From positions 296,714 to 360,713 of the forward strand of contig CAJJDP010000071.1 in NCBI GenBank assembly GCA_905182995.1: a stretch of DNA of 64,000 bases, in the 5' to 3' direction. Positions 23,801 through 36,800 of this stretch are shown here, one piece after another. A program made the translations under genes and the position numbers. Every line of letters begins with the position of its first letter. The first letter of the stretch is position 1. The notes beneath the pieces are model-generated. The model had not been told where the DNA came from. It was given only the letters and a program-made list of their open reading frames with translations, and did not search any database. This DNA is from Paramecium octaurelia. Taxonomy: Eukaryota > Ciliophora > Oligohymenophorea > Peniculida > Parameciidae.

Positions 23801-24806
23801 CCCAAATTTCAATGTACAGTATTGTTTTGTCATCTGCTTGAACATCTCTCATTTATTCTATTGAATTGAAGATGCATTTATTTGTTCTATAGGTTTCTGC
23901 TTGAGTTAGACAATCACTAGTTAATTTATATGCATGATATTCTTCGGTTTATTTAAATACACCAAACGAAATTCTGGCTTTAGTGTATTAAATAGGCAAT
24001 TTTGATATCATGTCCCATTGGATGGTGAATCCTTCTAGATGACTATAGGGAACAGTCGAATCTTCATTAGATTCGAAACCTCGTTTTCTTTTCATGGTCA
24101 TTTCCTAAGCCATCTTGTTGATTCTTTCTTTGACTACCTCATTCTCTATTGAAGTTTTAATCATCTAAATGTTAGTCAATCTATCCATCGACGATTGTCT
24201 AACTGCCTCATTCTCCTCGTTTCTCATATAACTCAACATTTAATCATTTATGCTTCCAGAGAAGTCCGTTTTCTGTCTATTGTGTTGTAATACTGGTAAT
24301 GAATGTTATTGGTTCAATTCTCTCTTAAAGCTTGTGGGTAAATGCTCATAGATCGGGTGTTTGGTATAAGATGGCGTGTGTCCTTATTGTACAGGTGGAC
24401 GAACATAATAGCCAATGGGTTATGCTTATTTTAGAAAATCATGTCTTAATTTTTGGAGAGAGTTCAAATAAATTGGATCTCGCATACCAGAATTTAGATA
24501 ATCATTATGTAATCTATCAATTTCATTCAAAGTAGTCTAAGTAGGATCGATATGTAGAGGTTGTTTTTTGTATTTGAAATCCATCTCCTCAATGACTTGT
24601 TCAAAAGGCTTTTTGCGATTGCCTTCATTGTAGTATTCAAGTTTCTCTCTAATGCGAGTGAGTTCTTGTACCTATTAATCTTACTGAAAGCTTTTCACTG
24701 GAGAGATCAAATGAATGGGTTGAGAATCGAACCTTTTGTGTTAGGTTAATTAGGCAGGTTTTGGATACTTGTCCTAATATCCGTACAACTAACTAAGTTG
24801 TAACAT
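20874..24806 (-). CDS. Large protein with repeated C2-like GW modules, unknown
   Basis: 1310 residues in one intronless frame (3 x 1311). The N-terminal 250 residues are charged and helical (RIREKLEYYNEG, MTMKRKRGFESN). At least five modules follow, each centred on a short motif like LGWSVFKLF (about 345), LGWYVAQLF (about 776), LGMAQLNVF (about 955), IAWFAMNMVF (about 1119) and VRWCVISLYT (about 1268). Each is followed by a Gly-x-basic-x-pro/hydrophobic stretch. The surrounding beta-strand pattern resembles C2-like domains of large ciliary or cytoskeletal proteins. Near residue 590 there is an 18-nt tandem repeat encoding TIRGDR units. No orthologue is named. Confidence 0.75.
22995..23066 (-). 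repeat. 18-nt coding minisatellite (four units)
   Basis: Four adjacent 18-nt units (22995-23012, 23013-23030, 23031-23048, and a diverged one at 23049-23066) lie inside the large gene. On the coding strand they encode NGDNT and three x-RGD-x-T units (TIRGDR, TIRGDR, TVRGDK). Unit length is a multiple of three, so copy number can change without a frameshift. Confidence 0.75.
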
Positions 24807-24915
24807 TAAATTGAGTTATTGTTTAATGATAATATAAAATATAAGCGTATTTACATTCTGAATTGTTTTCATATATATATAATATATATATTTCTAACAA
24901 ATTAATAGATGTTGA

Positions 24916-25759
24916 TCATTTTTTGATAGGATCCAACTTCTTTTTATTTTTACCTTCCTCTTTGTTTTGATTTTGAGATGGCATTCTCTTATTATACGAA
25001 TCCCTCAACCCCTCTTCCCACAGTCCTTGAGACATTCGGACATCTGGGCCAAACAAATGTTTCACACTGCCGCAATTACCCTACTTAAATTTCATGGTAT
25101 AGGGAGGCAGTTCTTGCATTCCCTCAAATCCAGAATAAGTAAACTTCATTGTATTAAACTTTCCAGTACTGAAAGACTTTTTAAGTTCCACCTACTCTTT
25201 CAAAGGTTTTGGGAATTCAGGGAAATCATGTCTGTCCTTCTTTGGTATATACCACCATCCCTTCTCCTTCTTACTCAGGTTTTCATCGGTTGCTTGATAT
25301 CTTCTCAACCCAGTTTCAAAATCTGCTAAACTCCCAGAGGCACTCAATCCCAAACGATGGTTAAGTAGATGCATAAAATTAGCAACATTATCCTTGTTTT
25401 TGATATCCTAAACATCGTGTTGTTTCTCTGAGAATGTAGTTTTTTTGTCTGCGAGAGAATATGGTTGATTTGGTATCTTGCTAAGAAGTTCCTTCATTTT
25501 GTTCTACACATTAAATATGAAATAGATATACAGCATCCCAGTGTCGAAGCTATAAGACCCATTCAATATCATTCTCTGTGATCTCTGGATGTTGTAAGAA
25601 ATGCAGATAAAAGTTCACATTTCTAGGTATTCTGACTTTATCCAATGGTTGAAGAGCTTTATTTGATTTTTCGAACTTCTCTTATTTATCCTATTTATCG
25701 CCTGCTTTTTCGAGACTTTTTTCTTTTTTTTTATCTTTTTGAGGTGGAGACTTTTTCAT
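24916..25759 (-). CDS. Unknown soluble protein, ciliate type
   Basis: 271 residues with a Lys-rich start (MKKSPPQKDKKKEKSLEKAG) and a Lys-rich end (GKNKKKLDPIKK). The middle contains FYLHFLQHPEITENDIEWVL, FMHLLNHRLGLSASGSLADF, GWWYIPKKDRHDFPEFPKPL and GSVKHLFGPDVRMSQGLW. One 28-nt intron lies at 25504-25531; spliced length is 3 x 272. No membrane segment or known motif is visible. Its start codon is only 11 bp after the stop codon of the large PAS gene upstream, so its promoter probably lies inside that gene. Confidence 0.75.
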
Positions 25760-25770
25760 TTATAATTATT

Positions 25771-28700
25771 TCAATATTAAATATCAGTCAAATTATTTTT
25801 GATGAAGTTTCTTATGGAGTATATTTTGAGTATCAATCTCAATGGAATCATTGTCAACAACAACCTTGTATTTGATATCTGCTTGTTTAATTTCAAAAGG
25901 AAAGGGTACATAATCAAAAATTACATTATGAAGAGTACGACATTGAAAACTATGAAGACTGCCAATTTCTGCGCTACATGATCACTTAAATCCTTACTGA
26001 ATCCATCAATCATTTTATCAGTCAAATATCGAAAAGATGCTTAACATAATAATATGCATAAACATACGTGTTAGATAATTAGATTGATATACCCTCGACT
26101 CTTTGGTCTAATTGAAGTTATTCAAGTTCAAAATATTGTTTCTCTCTGGATCCTCTACTATATTAGAAGCCACAGCATCTCCTCTTGCAACTGTCGTGAA
26201 GTTGGGCTTAGACCCAAGGCCTATAAATTTGTCGTAGATCGTTATAATGTATCTCAAATTCTCTATGTATCTAGCCACTCCAATCGAATTCCCTTAGGCC
26301 AATGCTCCTCTTGCAAAGGCTTCACAAGTAGCAGTATCAGGAGATCCATAAGAAGGTAGTACATCACAAGGATTAGACATCATAATATGTTCATACACTT
26401 TTCTGTAATCTGAATTCTACACATCGATGTTCAAAGCATGTTGTTATTGCATTGACGTGTCATATGCATACATATCCTTTACATTTTATTTGATCACGTC
26501 ATAGGGTTCTTGATTGAGTAATTTGATTTCTTGATTATAAAACAGTTGCCTTTCAGAATTATCACAAAACCTATAAAAACCTTCACATCTTGTTGTGATA
26601 TTAAATTCAGCTATTTGTTAATTCATATTTTTCAATTCATTCTATGTTACAAAATAGGCAAATATAAAATATCCTTGCAAAATCATAACTGAAAATACAA
26701 ATAATAATATATGATCCTTGTGATTCTAATTAGAATTAATAAACTTCTTCTTCTTCTTTCTTGATTTCAAAGTCTTATTCAACTCTGCCTGCTCTTCTAA
26801 ATCCTCTTAAAATGAGACGTTTTCATCATCCTCTCCTACCTACAAATTACTTATGTAATTCTCGCACTTACTGTAGAAATACTTCACTGTCTTTTCTGGA
26901 ATATCCAAGAATAATTATAGTATTGATAATCTCATCTAAGTTAACAGGATGATTGCTATCGAATAAATTATTAGGGACATAAACAACATAATAGCAGAAA
27001 GTGTAATCACAATAATCTCAATCTATTCCTGTCTGGTAGTTCTGTCATCTAATGCTAAAACAAACTAATCTGATACTGTTGATAATGCTATCCAATATTC
27101 ATTTAAAAGGTTGTATTCTACAAAGAAAACACTTGTCTAATCTTCAGTAATGTCCTTCAAAGGCATAGTTGATACTTCAATCCCTTTGCTGATAATTTAT
27201 TGAGTGGCTTCCATAAAATCATATTATTGGCTTGACCCAGTGCCAAAATACATTTTAACAGTATCTGAAATCTTCATATTTGAATAATAGTCTGTCATTT
27301 TTAAATCACTCATAATTACTTCCTTATTTAAATCTTAAACATTATTTAGTTATTTGACAAGGGCTTCCTTTTAAGTTGTCTCATAAGAAGACTTATTTGT
27401 GTTCTACCACACACCTAAATTGAGCATCTTTAGATTTTGTACGTTTGTCAGTATAGATTACAATGTGGCTTATATTTAGTTTTCTTTACCAATAAGATTG
27501 ATGTTATCTTCGATTTCATTATACTATTGATTTAAATAAAAGAATTCAAAGAAGGCTAAGGCTGTCATAACTAGGTATAAAATATTTGTAAACCATATCA
27601 TTTTTTATATAATTGAAATTCTCCCTTAATTTTTGATTTGTTCTTACAATGAAGCTCTTGATTTAAAAATATTGTTATTAATGCTACTTTCATTTTCTTA
27701 TTATTATTCAATATTATTTTGAAATACACTTTATTGATGTTCTTCGTCAAATTCTTCCATAATTTCCTCTTTATCAATTTCCTGAATTCTATTTTAAAAG
27801 AGTTGCAATGTTTTAATGCCTTCTCCATAATCAAATTTCTGATCTTCTGATGATTTCACTTGTGTAATTGATTAATTTTTTACAGACATAGCACTTACAT
27901 CAACAGTTTAATCATGAACCGATGATAAATCATGAATGGCTGAGACTTGATCGGTAGAGAATTCTCCCAAAAAAATCTTCTTATTAACATTATATTTAAA
28001 TTAGAAATTAGATTTTGATTTCTTCAATGGAATTAGTCGATTCTCACTCTCTTTTTATTCTAATTTCATCATGTAACCTAATTACTAATTATTTAATGTA
28101 ACTGAATTCAAAGTACATATAAACTCTTAAGACAACCTAGTCTTCTCATCAATGTATTCATTGGATTGAATCTATCCACTCATGATATCATCGGGTATCT
28201 TATATTAAATTACACCTCCCCCTTTAATTAAGAATTCACTCTTGTCCTGCAATTAAGGAAATATTTCACTCACCAACAATTTCTTATTCTATATCAATCG
28301 CAAATCCAAACCTAGTAAACTTATACAATTAAAAGAGATTGAGTCTATGATATCATCACTATCAAACAAAATATAACATGTTTGTTTATATGGTTTGAAT
28401 AACTTAAATTATGCTATTATCATAACTGATTAATCTAAGGAAGTTAAGGCCTTCATCTCAATGATACAAGGAATGAGATAATTTTATTTATTTTTCACGT
28501 AAATCGATCTTTCTTTACTCAATTTTTAATCAAATCCCAGTTTCATCAATTAATCATGGGCTTTTTAAAAGATATTGGGAATCAAGACATTCAATTTCCT
28601 ATTAATTAATTCATTCTTCATGTAGCCGAATACATGACAGGCCGTGTTTAGATTTATGATCTAACCAAACTTATCTGGAGCCAATGAGATGATCATTGTA

Positions 28701-30460
28701 GGCAAACTCTCCATACTGATTTCTTCCTTACTCGCCATCTATATACCCTTCCTCACGTAAGAGGCATCCATGACTCTAGATTTCTCATACAACATCTCAC
28801 CATAATCTTAATCTTACACAACATCAATCATAAATTTACTATACATTTTTAAACTCTTCTAAGTATTTTATTTAGTCTTTTGCAATCTGTTCCAGGTCAT
28901 TTCAATTTCATTCATTAGATTGTGAATATTCAAACCTATCTAATTCAATTTCCCTAAATCTGGGTAATCCTCTTACAATTACGACCAGAAATCCATATTT
29001 ATCAAGGTTACTCTTTCAATCTTGCTTTAAAAGTTCTTAATGACATTTAAGTACATTGTATCATTATGAGTATCCACTTATTCAACATTTTAATCGTTCA
29101 TTTCATCCTCGATAATCTTTTTGTATCTAAAAAGCACAAACTCATAATCCATAGTTGGATTCAAATTTTATGCTTAATTGAATTCTTGCAAAGCATATTA
29201 CCTCTAACCAATATGGAGCAAGAAAAATCCATATCTAATCTTTAATTAATAATCATATGGGAATCTTTTGCTGGCATCCAAATAATTTTACTAAATGATC
29301 TTAATTAATTCTTTGCCACAGTCAGGTCTAACACATGTCTAATTGTGAGTTTTCAAATATCCATCCAAAATGATGTTGAATAATTGAGTATTCCAATTGT
29401 GCAATCTTAATAAATGGTGTTACTATAATAATATCTAACTTATTGTTCCTTTGAAATTATCCAACAACAACAAATCTATTCTTTCCTCAGGATTTTGCAT
29501 CACGATAATAACCAATAGAGGAATACCCAAAAGCCATGCATAGATGGTACCTCTAAATATGACATCCTCTAGAATCTTACTGAAAGCCAACATTATGCAA
29601 GTCCAATTGTTGATTGCAATAATCATTTACCACATTTTGTAGACTATTAAATTGTTGTGAGTATTTTGGTGGTAATTATATATATAGAGAGTTATGTTTC
29701 CGAAGGCTATCAGAATTATCTAGACATATTAGGATTCGATAAATGAATAATTTAGTACTTAAATAAGAATGTAAGTTTTCAAAATAAAATCATCAAATCC
29801 ACTCTGCTTAGAAATAGAGTTAGTGTAAATAAAGCGTGCCTCATAATAGAGAAATGAGTGAACTGCACTCAAGGTGTAGAATATTATCAAAAATATAATT
29901 GCGACAATTGAATGGACAGTATGACTGCCTGCCCAGCATTCATAATTCGTAAATGAAAAGTGATAAGAATCTCTGCATGTCCACACTGAAATAAATAAAT
30001 CTACAATTGGCATATATAAAATTGAAAGCATCAAATTGATTATTGATTTTAACATTGTCATGGGCAGAGTCTTGCTGAGTTTCTCAGTTCTGTTGCTTAA
30101 TACCAAATAGAGTAAAATTTCTAAAGCAATGATGCCCACAAACAGGTAAGTTAATATCACCATTGCCGAATATGACATGTAGTCATATTGAGGAGACAAT
30201 AGAACATAGCCAGTTATCTCTTTTACATATACAGCTATTTCATCATGCTTCCAAGCAGAATACAGATTTCGATTGAAGCAAATGTAAGTCATTTAAAATA
30301 GCTGGATGAATAATGATGCGATCGTAAACAACAAGGATGGATCATCATCAATAAGCATCTATCTGGTTACTGAAAATAGAACATTCTTTATCTCAACAAC
30401 CACTTTACCCAAAGAACTTTGCCCTTCCTTTGATAAACCATATTCAGATTTGGTTTCCAT
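25771..30460 (-). CDS. Multi-pass TmcB/TmcC-like PAS-domain membrane protein
   Basis: 1553 residues with one 28-nt intron (26040-26067); spliced length is 3 x 1554. The N-terminal third has several membrane spans (YSAMVILTYLFVGIIALEIL, VAIIFLIIFYTLSAVHSFL). A conserved soluble linker with a cysteine pair follows (TCVRPDCGKELI, then KIRYGFFLLHIGQRQYALQE). Next is a PAS-like domain near residues 580-700 (IISLAPDKFGQIINLNTACH...GYMKNELINRKLNVLIPNIF). The C-terminal 600 residues carry further spans (FTNILYLVMTALAFFEFFYL, ILLFVFSVMILQGYFIFAYF, LAVFIVFNVVLFIMQFLIMY). This matches the large PAS/TmcB-TmcC proteins expanded in ciliates, presumed sensory. Ligand and output are unknown. Confidence 0.85.
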
Positions 30461-30674
30461 TATATTTTAATAATTAGGCTTTTTAATTAATTGATCTAAA
30501 AAAAGCTCCTAAGTTTTAAAAGGATTATCTGTATCTTATTACTAAGTATGTCTTTATTAAACTAATTTTTATAGTTAAAAACAAAATGATCATCCTATTT
30601 ATTTAATTCTCATAATGTGAATATTTATAATATAATATTTGTTATTCCAAAATTTAATAGATGATGTAATAAAA

Positions 30675-31340
30675 TCAAATGTTATCATCTGCTAATTTTT
30701 CACTTATGATAATTTTTTGCGATTCTTTAGAGTTTTCCTCAAAAAAATGAGATTTGGGATTTAATTTAAATAGGTTATTCGTCCTTAAATTTTATTTGTA
30801 TGTTTAGGTGAGATCATCACTTAGTTTTCTTGTCTTTTACCTTCTCAACTTAATGCTATTGGCCTATCCTTTGATGCAATCCTTTTTACAGGTTTGATTG
30901 ACATAATCATACACCATTACATCATCTTAAAAATCAACTTTTTTAGTGATCAACACATCAATATTTTTTTCTGAATTGGCGAATTCATATTCCTCCCTTG
31001 ACACTTAATGAGAATGGGAATAAACTTTCGGTTTATTCATTAAATCGATGTTGAAAGACTTTCTTATAAAAATCTTCTCATTAATTTCAGGTAATTTTAT
31101 GCATTCCAATCGATTTTTGAACATCTGAATCCCAGGATCCCTTTCTTCTGATTACTCTGTTTGGGAATGGGGAGCTTTAATTTAAGGTAGAACCAATTTT
31201 CTTTCTTGATGTTAGTGTTTTTTCGATATTTCATTCAAATTAGCATGTAAAACAAATTGTCGATCATAATTTTACATTTAAGAATCATATCTATTTATTG
31301 AATTTGATTCATATGACTCTTCAGTTTTTAAGTTAAGCAT
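30675..31340 (-). CDS. Small charged protein with a second PP1-docking-like motif, unknown
   Basis: 221 residues, intronless, mostly polar and probably disordered. LITKKVDFQDDVMVYDYV contains KVDF followed by acidic residues, fitting the [RK]VxF docking motif of PP1 partners. Two cysteines (TCKKDCIKG) follow. The similarity of KKVxF context to the 17297-17767 protein (KKVSFCDKV) may be coincidence. It overlaps a possible read-through extension of the MEAK7-like gene by 20 bp. Confidence 0.65.
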
Positions 31341-31587
31341 TGTATAAATTAAAAATAATGATATTTTTATCAATTGAAATTATATTCTGTTTTAAGCCAA
31401 TTAAATCCGAAATAAATATTACATAAAAACAGTACTAATTTTATTCAAGATTTGTAAAGATTTTCACATCATGCAAACGTCTTAATCCAAGAATCGCTTT
31501 ATCAAACAACTTACGTTTTCCAAAATGAGTCCTTCCACTATAACCTTAATTTGTAATTTAAGAAAATCCTTATTCAAGAATTATCGA

Positions 31588-33011
31588 TCACGATTAATAT
31601 TTTAATAATAAATCATTTGTAGATTCTCTATAACACTTAATTTCCTCCTCACTACTACTTTCGCATTCCAAATTTTGATTCCCTACTCCCCACGCTTCCA
31701 TGTATGTAATAGTGGGTGTCTGTATTGAAGGATCAATCAAATCACCTAAAATGTATCTACGATAATAGAATACCCTTTATGTATGGTTCCCCTTACTTTG
31801 CTGCATAACTGGATTATTATATATTTTGAGCAGAGATCCACAATCTAAATTATTTCATGTCTCCTCCAAATCCCAATCCTTTCTTGTTGTCAGTTTTATT
31901 TAAATAACAGTAATTTTAAGATCCAGGTCTCTTAGATTTAAAAACATCGGTTGCAACATTAAAAGGAGTATAAGTCGGATACAATTAAAATAATATCGAT
32001 TAACTTGTTCCTTAATATGAATTAGTCTCAATCCACTAAGTTGAATTTAATGCTCCCACTATGCAATGTTTATTGCTTTTAGCTTTTATTTTTTTTTATT
32101 TTTGATTTTCCTCTTCATCACTGTCATTTTCAGTGCTATCATCAAATTTGATCAATATGAGAGTGGCTCCCTTAAATCCTATTAGAGCTGCATACAATTA
32201 GTCAAAATTCCATCCCTTTACACTAGTCCACAACAATTCAAAGGAGTCTGCTTCTTAAATCACAGAACTACTAATGGCCATATATCCAAAAGTAGAATTA
32301 TTAATTAAATAAGAAGGTTTTTGAAACTTTGACAATTGATTATAATTTCTTTGAGAAATAAACAATTGGTTGAAGTATTTTGTTAATAATATTGATAAAC
32401 AAGGAAAGTTTTGCTCTAAAAATATTGTAAGTTCATAGAACATTATAGAACCTGCAGAAGATGTAAATAGTCTACTGAGGATAGATCTTGTAGTGTATTC
32501 ATCCTAAATTAAATAATCTGTAACAAAATATCCTTATTCCCATATAAAGTATTCAATCTCACTCAATAAATCAAATGCATCCAAGTATGAGATCTTTTCC
32601 TAATCATAATCAATTTTAGCCATGTTTATCTTTTAAATTGAAATAATTGAGTATTATTCTGTTCTAGTCATTCTATTTAGAGTTTCTGGTTTAGTCAATT
32701 TGCCAACTAAAATACATTAGATTTACTCTCACCTAAATCTTCAAATGCTTCAAATGATGGTCTCTCATCAGAGAAATGAAAAACCATGTATTTATATAAT
32801 TTCAGAGCAATGGTTGGCCTGTTTTTCAGGAGATATTGAAAGCATTCTTCATTCAAATAGTCATTCTTGTAAGTTCAATAATCAAATTAATAACTTACTC
32901 ATCATGTCTAGAAATGAGTTTCTTGTACAGTCTTTTGACTTATTGTCTCTCCTCATCATTCAAAATTGTCCGTTTTGGTGATCTTTTGGATAGGCAAAAT
33001 TCATTTCCCAT
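31588..33011 (-). CDS. MEAK7-like TLDc protein, N-myristoylation signal
   Basis: About 450 residues. It starts MGNEFC, a consensus N-myristoylation (and possibly palmitoylation) signal, as in human MEAK7/TLDC1. The N-terminal helical region is EF-hand-related in MEAK7. The TLDc domain follows: FELLWTSVKGWNFDQLYAAL, GATLILIKF, HCIVGALNSTQWIE, SILFQLYPTY, NYCYLNKT, GLGFGGDMKQFRLWI, and the closing EAWGVGNQNLECES. Introns: 31775-31796 (ends AAG), a 20-nt one at about 32719-32738, and a 29-nt one with an unusual GTT donor at about 32863-32891. MEAK7 links lysosomes to mTOR signalling in animals. After the TGA (31588-31590) the frame stays protein-like for about 48 codons. Confidence 0.85.
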
Positions 33012-33318
33012 TTTATAATTAATTTTGGGAATGTTATAATAAACATCAAATAATCGACATATTGGAATGGTTAAAAACTTCATTTGAGTCACTTCCTTCT
33101 TTTTTACCAACCTTTTTTATATATAATTCTGTCTTAATTTATAGAATTATTGTGTATAAAATAGCTATGTTAATATATATAGGTAGATTGTCTAATTCTT
33201 ATAGAAATTGGTAAGATAAGAAATTCAAATTAAGAGGAAAATATTACATAGAATTTATCATGAGTAACTATTTTATCTAATGCAATAAAATTACAATTAA
33301 AATAATTAAATTTTATCA
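33012..33318. other. AT-rich divergent promoter region
   Basis: It lies between the MEAK7-like start and the next plus-strand start. It is AT-rich, and no gene or repeat is seen. Confidence 0.5.
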
Positions 33319-33793
33319 ATGATGCAGCAAAGAGATTTCTATGGGAATGATTACATATACAAACATATCAAACAAGTAAGTTTACAAGAGTTTACTGATT
33401 AATTATTCAATCCCGTAAGGCATTAGAAATAAATGGTATTATTTACACAGAATGAATAAAAAGAGCAATAGGAGCTCTATAAATATTATGTCTATTTAGG
33501 CGGTGGAATATTTGCAATGTCAGCCTTATCAGTAATTTTCTATAAAAAAATTCCCTATCTTAATAGAATAGAGAAAAGATGGGCTAGAATATTGACAAAA
33601 GCATTGTTACTCTTTGGACCCCTCTAAGTAATTTGATTTCTCTATCATATAGGTCTAATCTATTTTTGGTCAAAGAGCTTAGTATGAATTACTAGATAGA
33701 TAGTTTATATAATATCATAGACAATTATAAGATTATATGTTCTCTGGCGACATTAGAAAACTTAAACAAGACATCCAAATCAGTCCTGTATGA
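33319..33793 (+). CDS. Small single-span membrane protein, unknown
   Basis: 149 residues with one 25-nt intron at 33628-33652; spliced length is 3 x 150. It has a soluble N-terminus, a hydrophobic segment (YVYLGGGIFAMSALSVIFY), a basic stretch (NRIEKRWARILTKALLL), and a helical C-terminus (YELLDRQFIQYHRQLQDYMF). Two ATG codons are adjacent at the start. Size and basic flanks are like ciliate mitochondrial membrane subunits, but this is a guess. It converges on the EF-hand gene with 45 bp between stop codons. Confidence 0.65.
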
Positions 33794-33838
33794 TTTAATT
33801 TTATATTAAGAAGGTGTTTTTAATAAATATAACTGTCT

Positions 33839-36800
33839 TCATAAAATTATTGCATTTTCATCAATGTCATCTTCTTAATGTCCAACATGTAATAATCTCT
33901 GCAATTCTAATTTCAATATTTTATGAGCTATCAATATGGGTTTGATGCTTGAGTGTTGATTTGCTTGACTCATAATTCTTTACTCGAGAGTTTTTAAAAT
34001 AGTGTTCCACTCTGAGAAGATTTCAGGAGTAACATAGGGTTGTAATTCTTTCAAAGTGCTTTCTATTTCTAATTTGTAATGTTGCCATTCCTACCTCACT
34101 TATAAGAATTACTTCTCTACATCATCATTTGTCTTTACATTAATAAAGTGATTAAGAGCCTAGAAAGTAAAGATCTGTTGGCTCACACATACCGAAGTAA
34201 ATCTATTAAATGATAGACTTCGTTCATCAACTGAGATAATGTCTGCTTACTCATAAAACAAATTCATTGCTTCTTTAAAATTGAATTTTTGATGTTCTAT
34301 ATGTCTAAATAATGTAATAAATTCATTATTATTAATCTTTTTGTTTCCATCTAAATCTGCAGCTTGGAATGCATGAATTACAAACTCCTTAGTTCTTATA
34401 GTAATGATTCTATATTTATTCATTACTTTTATAAGGAAATTATCAACATCAATCAATCCTTATTTATTTAAATTTTTAGGATCTGGTTCCTTTAAATTTT
34501 CTAAATCATTCTTCAAATCTCTTAGTTCATCTTCCATCATTTTGTTTTCCAAATAGACCTTCATATAATCCAAAGCTCTTAAATAAGGAACATGAAACTT
34601 TTGTTCACTTTCACTTTAAACAACATTTACTCCTAATGTTGACTCGGAACACATGAAATCATAACCCTGTAAAAAGAAGGACGACTCTTCAATTGAAAAG
34701 TTCAAATGCTCGTCCTATAGTATGGCAATCATCCTTGCAAATACGTTTACCCTAAAAATGGATGAGAAATGAATTACTGAAAGCAGAAATTGCAAGTATT
34801 TCTTTTCAGCAACATTCTTAAACCCATATCTATTTAAAAAGTTATTAAAAACAAATATTTGCATCTCGAGATCCTTTTGTGTCTCATTGTCTTTGCTACT
34901 CCTAACCTTTTCATCATACAATTAGGTAATTGTTCTTAACACATTCTTCAAAGGCCAATAATTAACTACCTTCTTAAACAAATATGATTGTTCTCTAGCC
35001 TTAACTGCCAATATCACTCCTGGATGCATCAATCTGTCAATTACATTTACTTTGGTTTGTTTTTATTAAAAATTAAATTGTAATGCTTTTGTAATTCTAT
35101 TCTTCTTTTTCTTAAATTGTATTTATTTCTTCTTCTCCTTCTCTTCCTCCTCATCTAATTCAGTTATAATATACTCTTCTTCTTAAATCTCTGCATCCAG
35201 TTCAACTGGCATCCTTTTGCGTAAAGAATCAAATTCCACTAAGAATTACTCAGTTATTTATTTGTGACTCTATTATTGTGTTCTTAAGATGTGAATCATC
35301 AACTTTCGAGTGAATGAGAAGAGCTGATTTAATAATCCTGCAAAATCATTCATTGATTTCGTTAAGTTTTATGATTTCTGAATTTATAAGTTATACAACA
35401 TAATTAACATTGCAACTTAGGTTTTCAATTGAATTTATTCTTGTTTGTTTAATCCAAATTTATTAGCAATAGAATTAGCTTACAAATTTTAACTACTTTG
35501 AACTATTGATGAATTTGAATTAATGATATTTAGGTTTGAATTAGTTAGCATCTAAGTTTAGTTGAGTTCATTGGGTTAAAACTCTTTTACAGTTGGTAAT
35601 GCCAACTTATCAGAACTAAACATCTTCTCCAAATGCCTTTTATTCGACTTTTAATTTTATTTTGAAGAATTAGTATTAGTATTATTTTTTACAGACTAGA
35701 CTTCAATTTTTTCAAATGATAATTTCTTTAAACTAAAATTTATTCTTTTTTGACTATTAGGCATTGGTGATGCTTCATCCATTTCTGCGACTTCAGCAAT
35801 CAACTTAATATTATTTTTAGAATCCTTATTGGTAGATCTCTTCTCATCGCTGTTGATTTCTGGAGGCTCTACAAACATAGATTACTCTGAGTCACTCTAA
35901 ATTTATTTTTCTTATGGTTCTTCTTTATCAAACAAATCTCTCATAGTTTTCATATTATTGACAAATAAATCAAACATATCTTCCTTCTTCATATTCCTTA
36001 TATGATCCATGCTACCTGGCAATCCATCTAATATTCTTATTAAACTTGATCTCTGGTCCTTGGTTTACTACACTGAAAGATGAGATTAGACATTCTTATT
36101 ACTTGTAGATTGTTGTTAATCTTCTTAGAGGAAGAAACCCATTTATTCTTTAAGTTAGTATTCTTTGAAATGCTAATCTAATTCTTATTAATTGACTATT
36201 TTATCATATTACTGACCTATTAAATTCAAATCGGTTTAAGTTTCAAAAGTACGAATAGGAATTTCAGTTTAACAATAAACAGAGAAAGTGATCTTTGGTG
36301 GTTCATCCACAATGTCTTTAACAACTATATCAGGATTCTATTCAACACATGTTTTTTATTCAACCTCTTTTAATACTTAAGATAATGATAAATCCTATTC
36401 CTCCACATCCTCTTCAACTTTAATAGGTTAAAACCCGGATTACTTCATATACTAAATCTTCGATATTTTATTTCTTAGCTCTTTTATTTCTCTATTTAAA
36501 TTTGATATCAAAGTGGCAGCACCTCTCTTCATGGTTTTATCGAGTTCATTCTACTTTGTCAACTTTTAAACTGTCGCAATCAAGTTTTGTTCATCATCCT
36601 ATTGAATTTTCAATTTTTGCTCTAATTGTTATATGACTTTCTTGAGATCAAGTATCTTTTCATTCAATCCATCTTATTGTTACTCAAATTCTACCTATTG
36701 TTCCAATTAATTTTTGTAACCCATTATTTGCATTTGTTTCTTATCAGACTCAGACATATTAATGGTTTTTCTAAATACTTTTATATAACCTTTAAAGATT

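Noticed and set aside
25497..25759. Separate short gene starting at 25497
   Set aside because: A 28-nt intron at 25504-25531 joins it in frame to an upstream exon starting at 25759.
27601..30460. Two separate membrane-protein genes (25771-27601 and 27602-30460)
   Set aside because: The frame is continuous across 27601, and the combined layout matches single large PAS/TmcB-like proteins.
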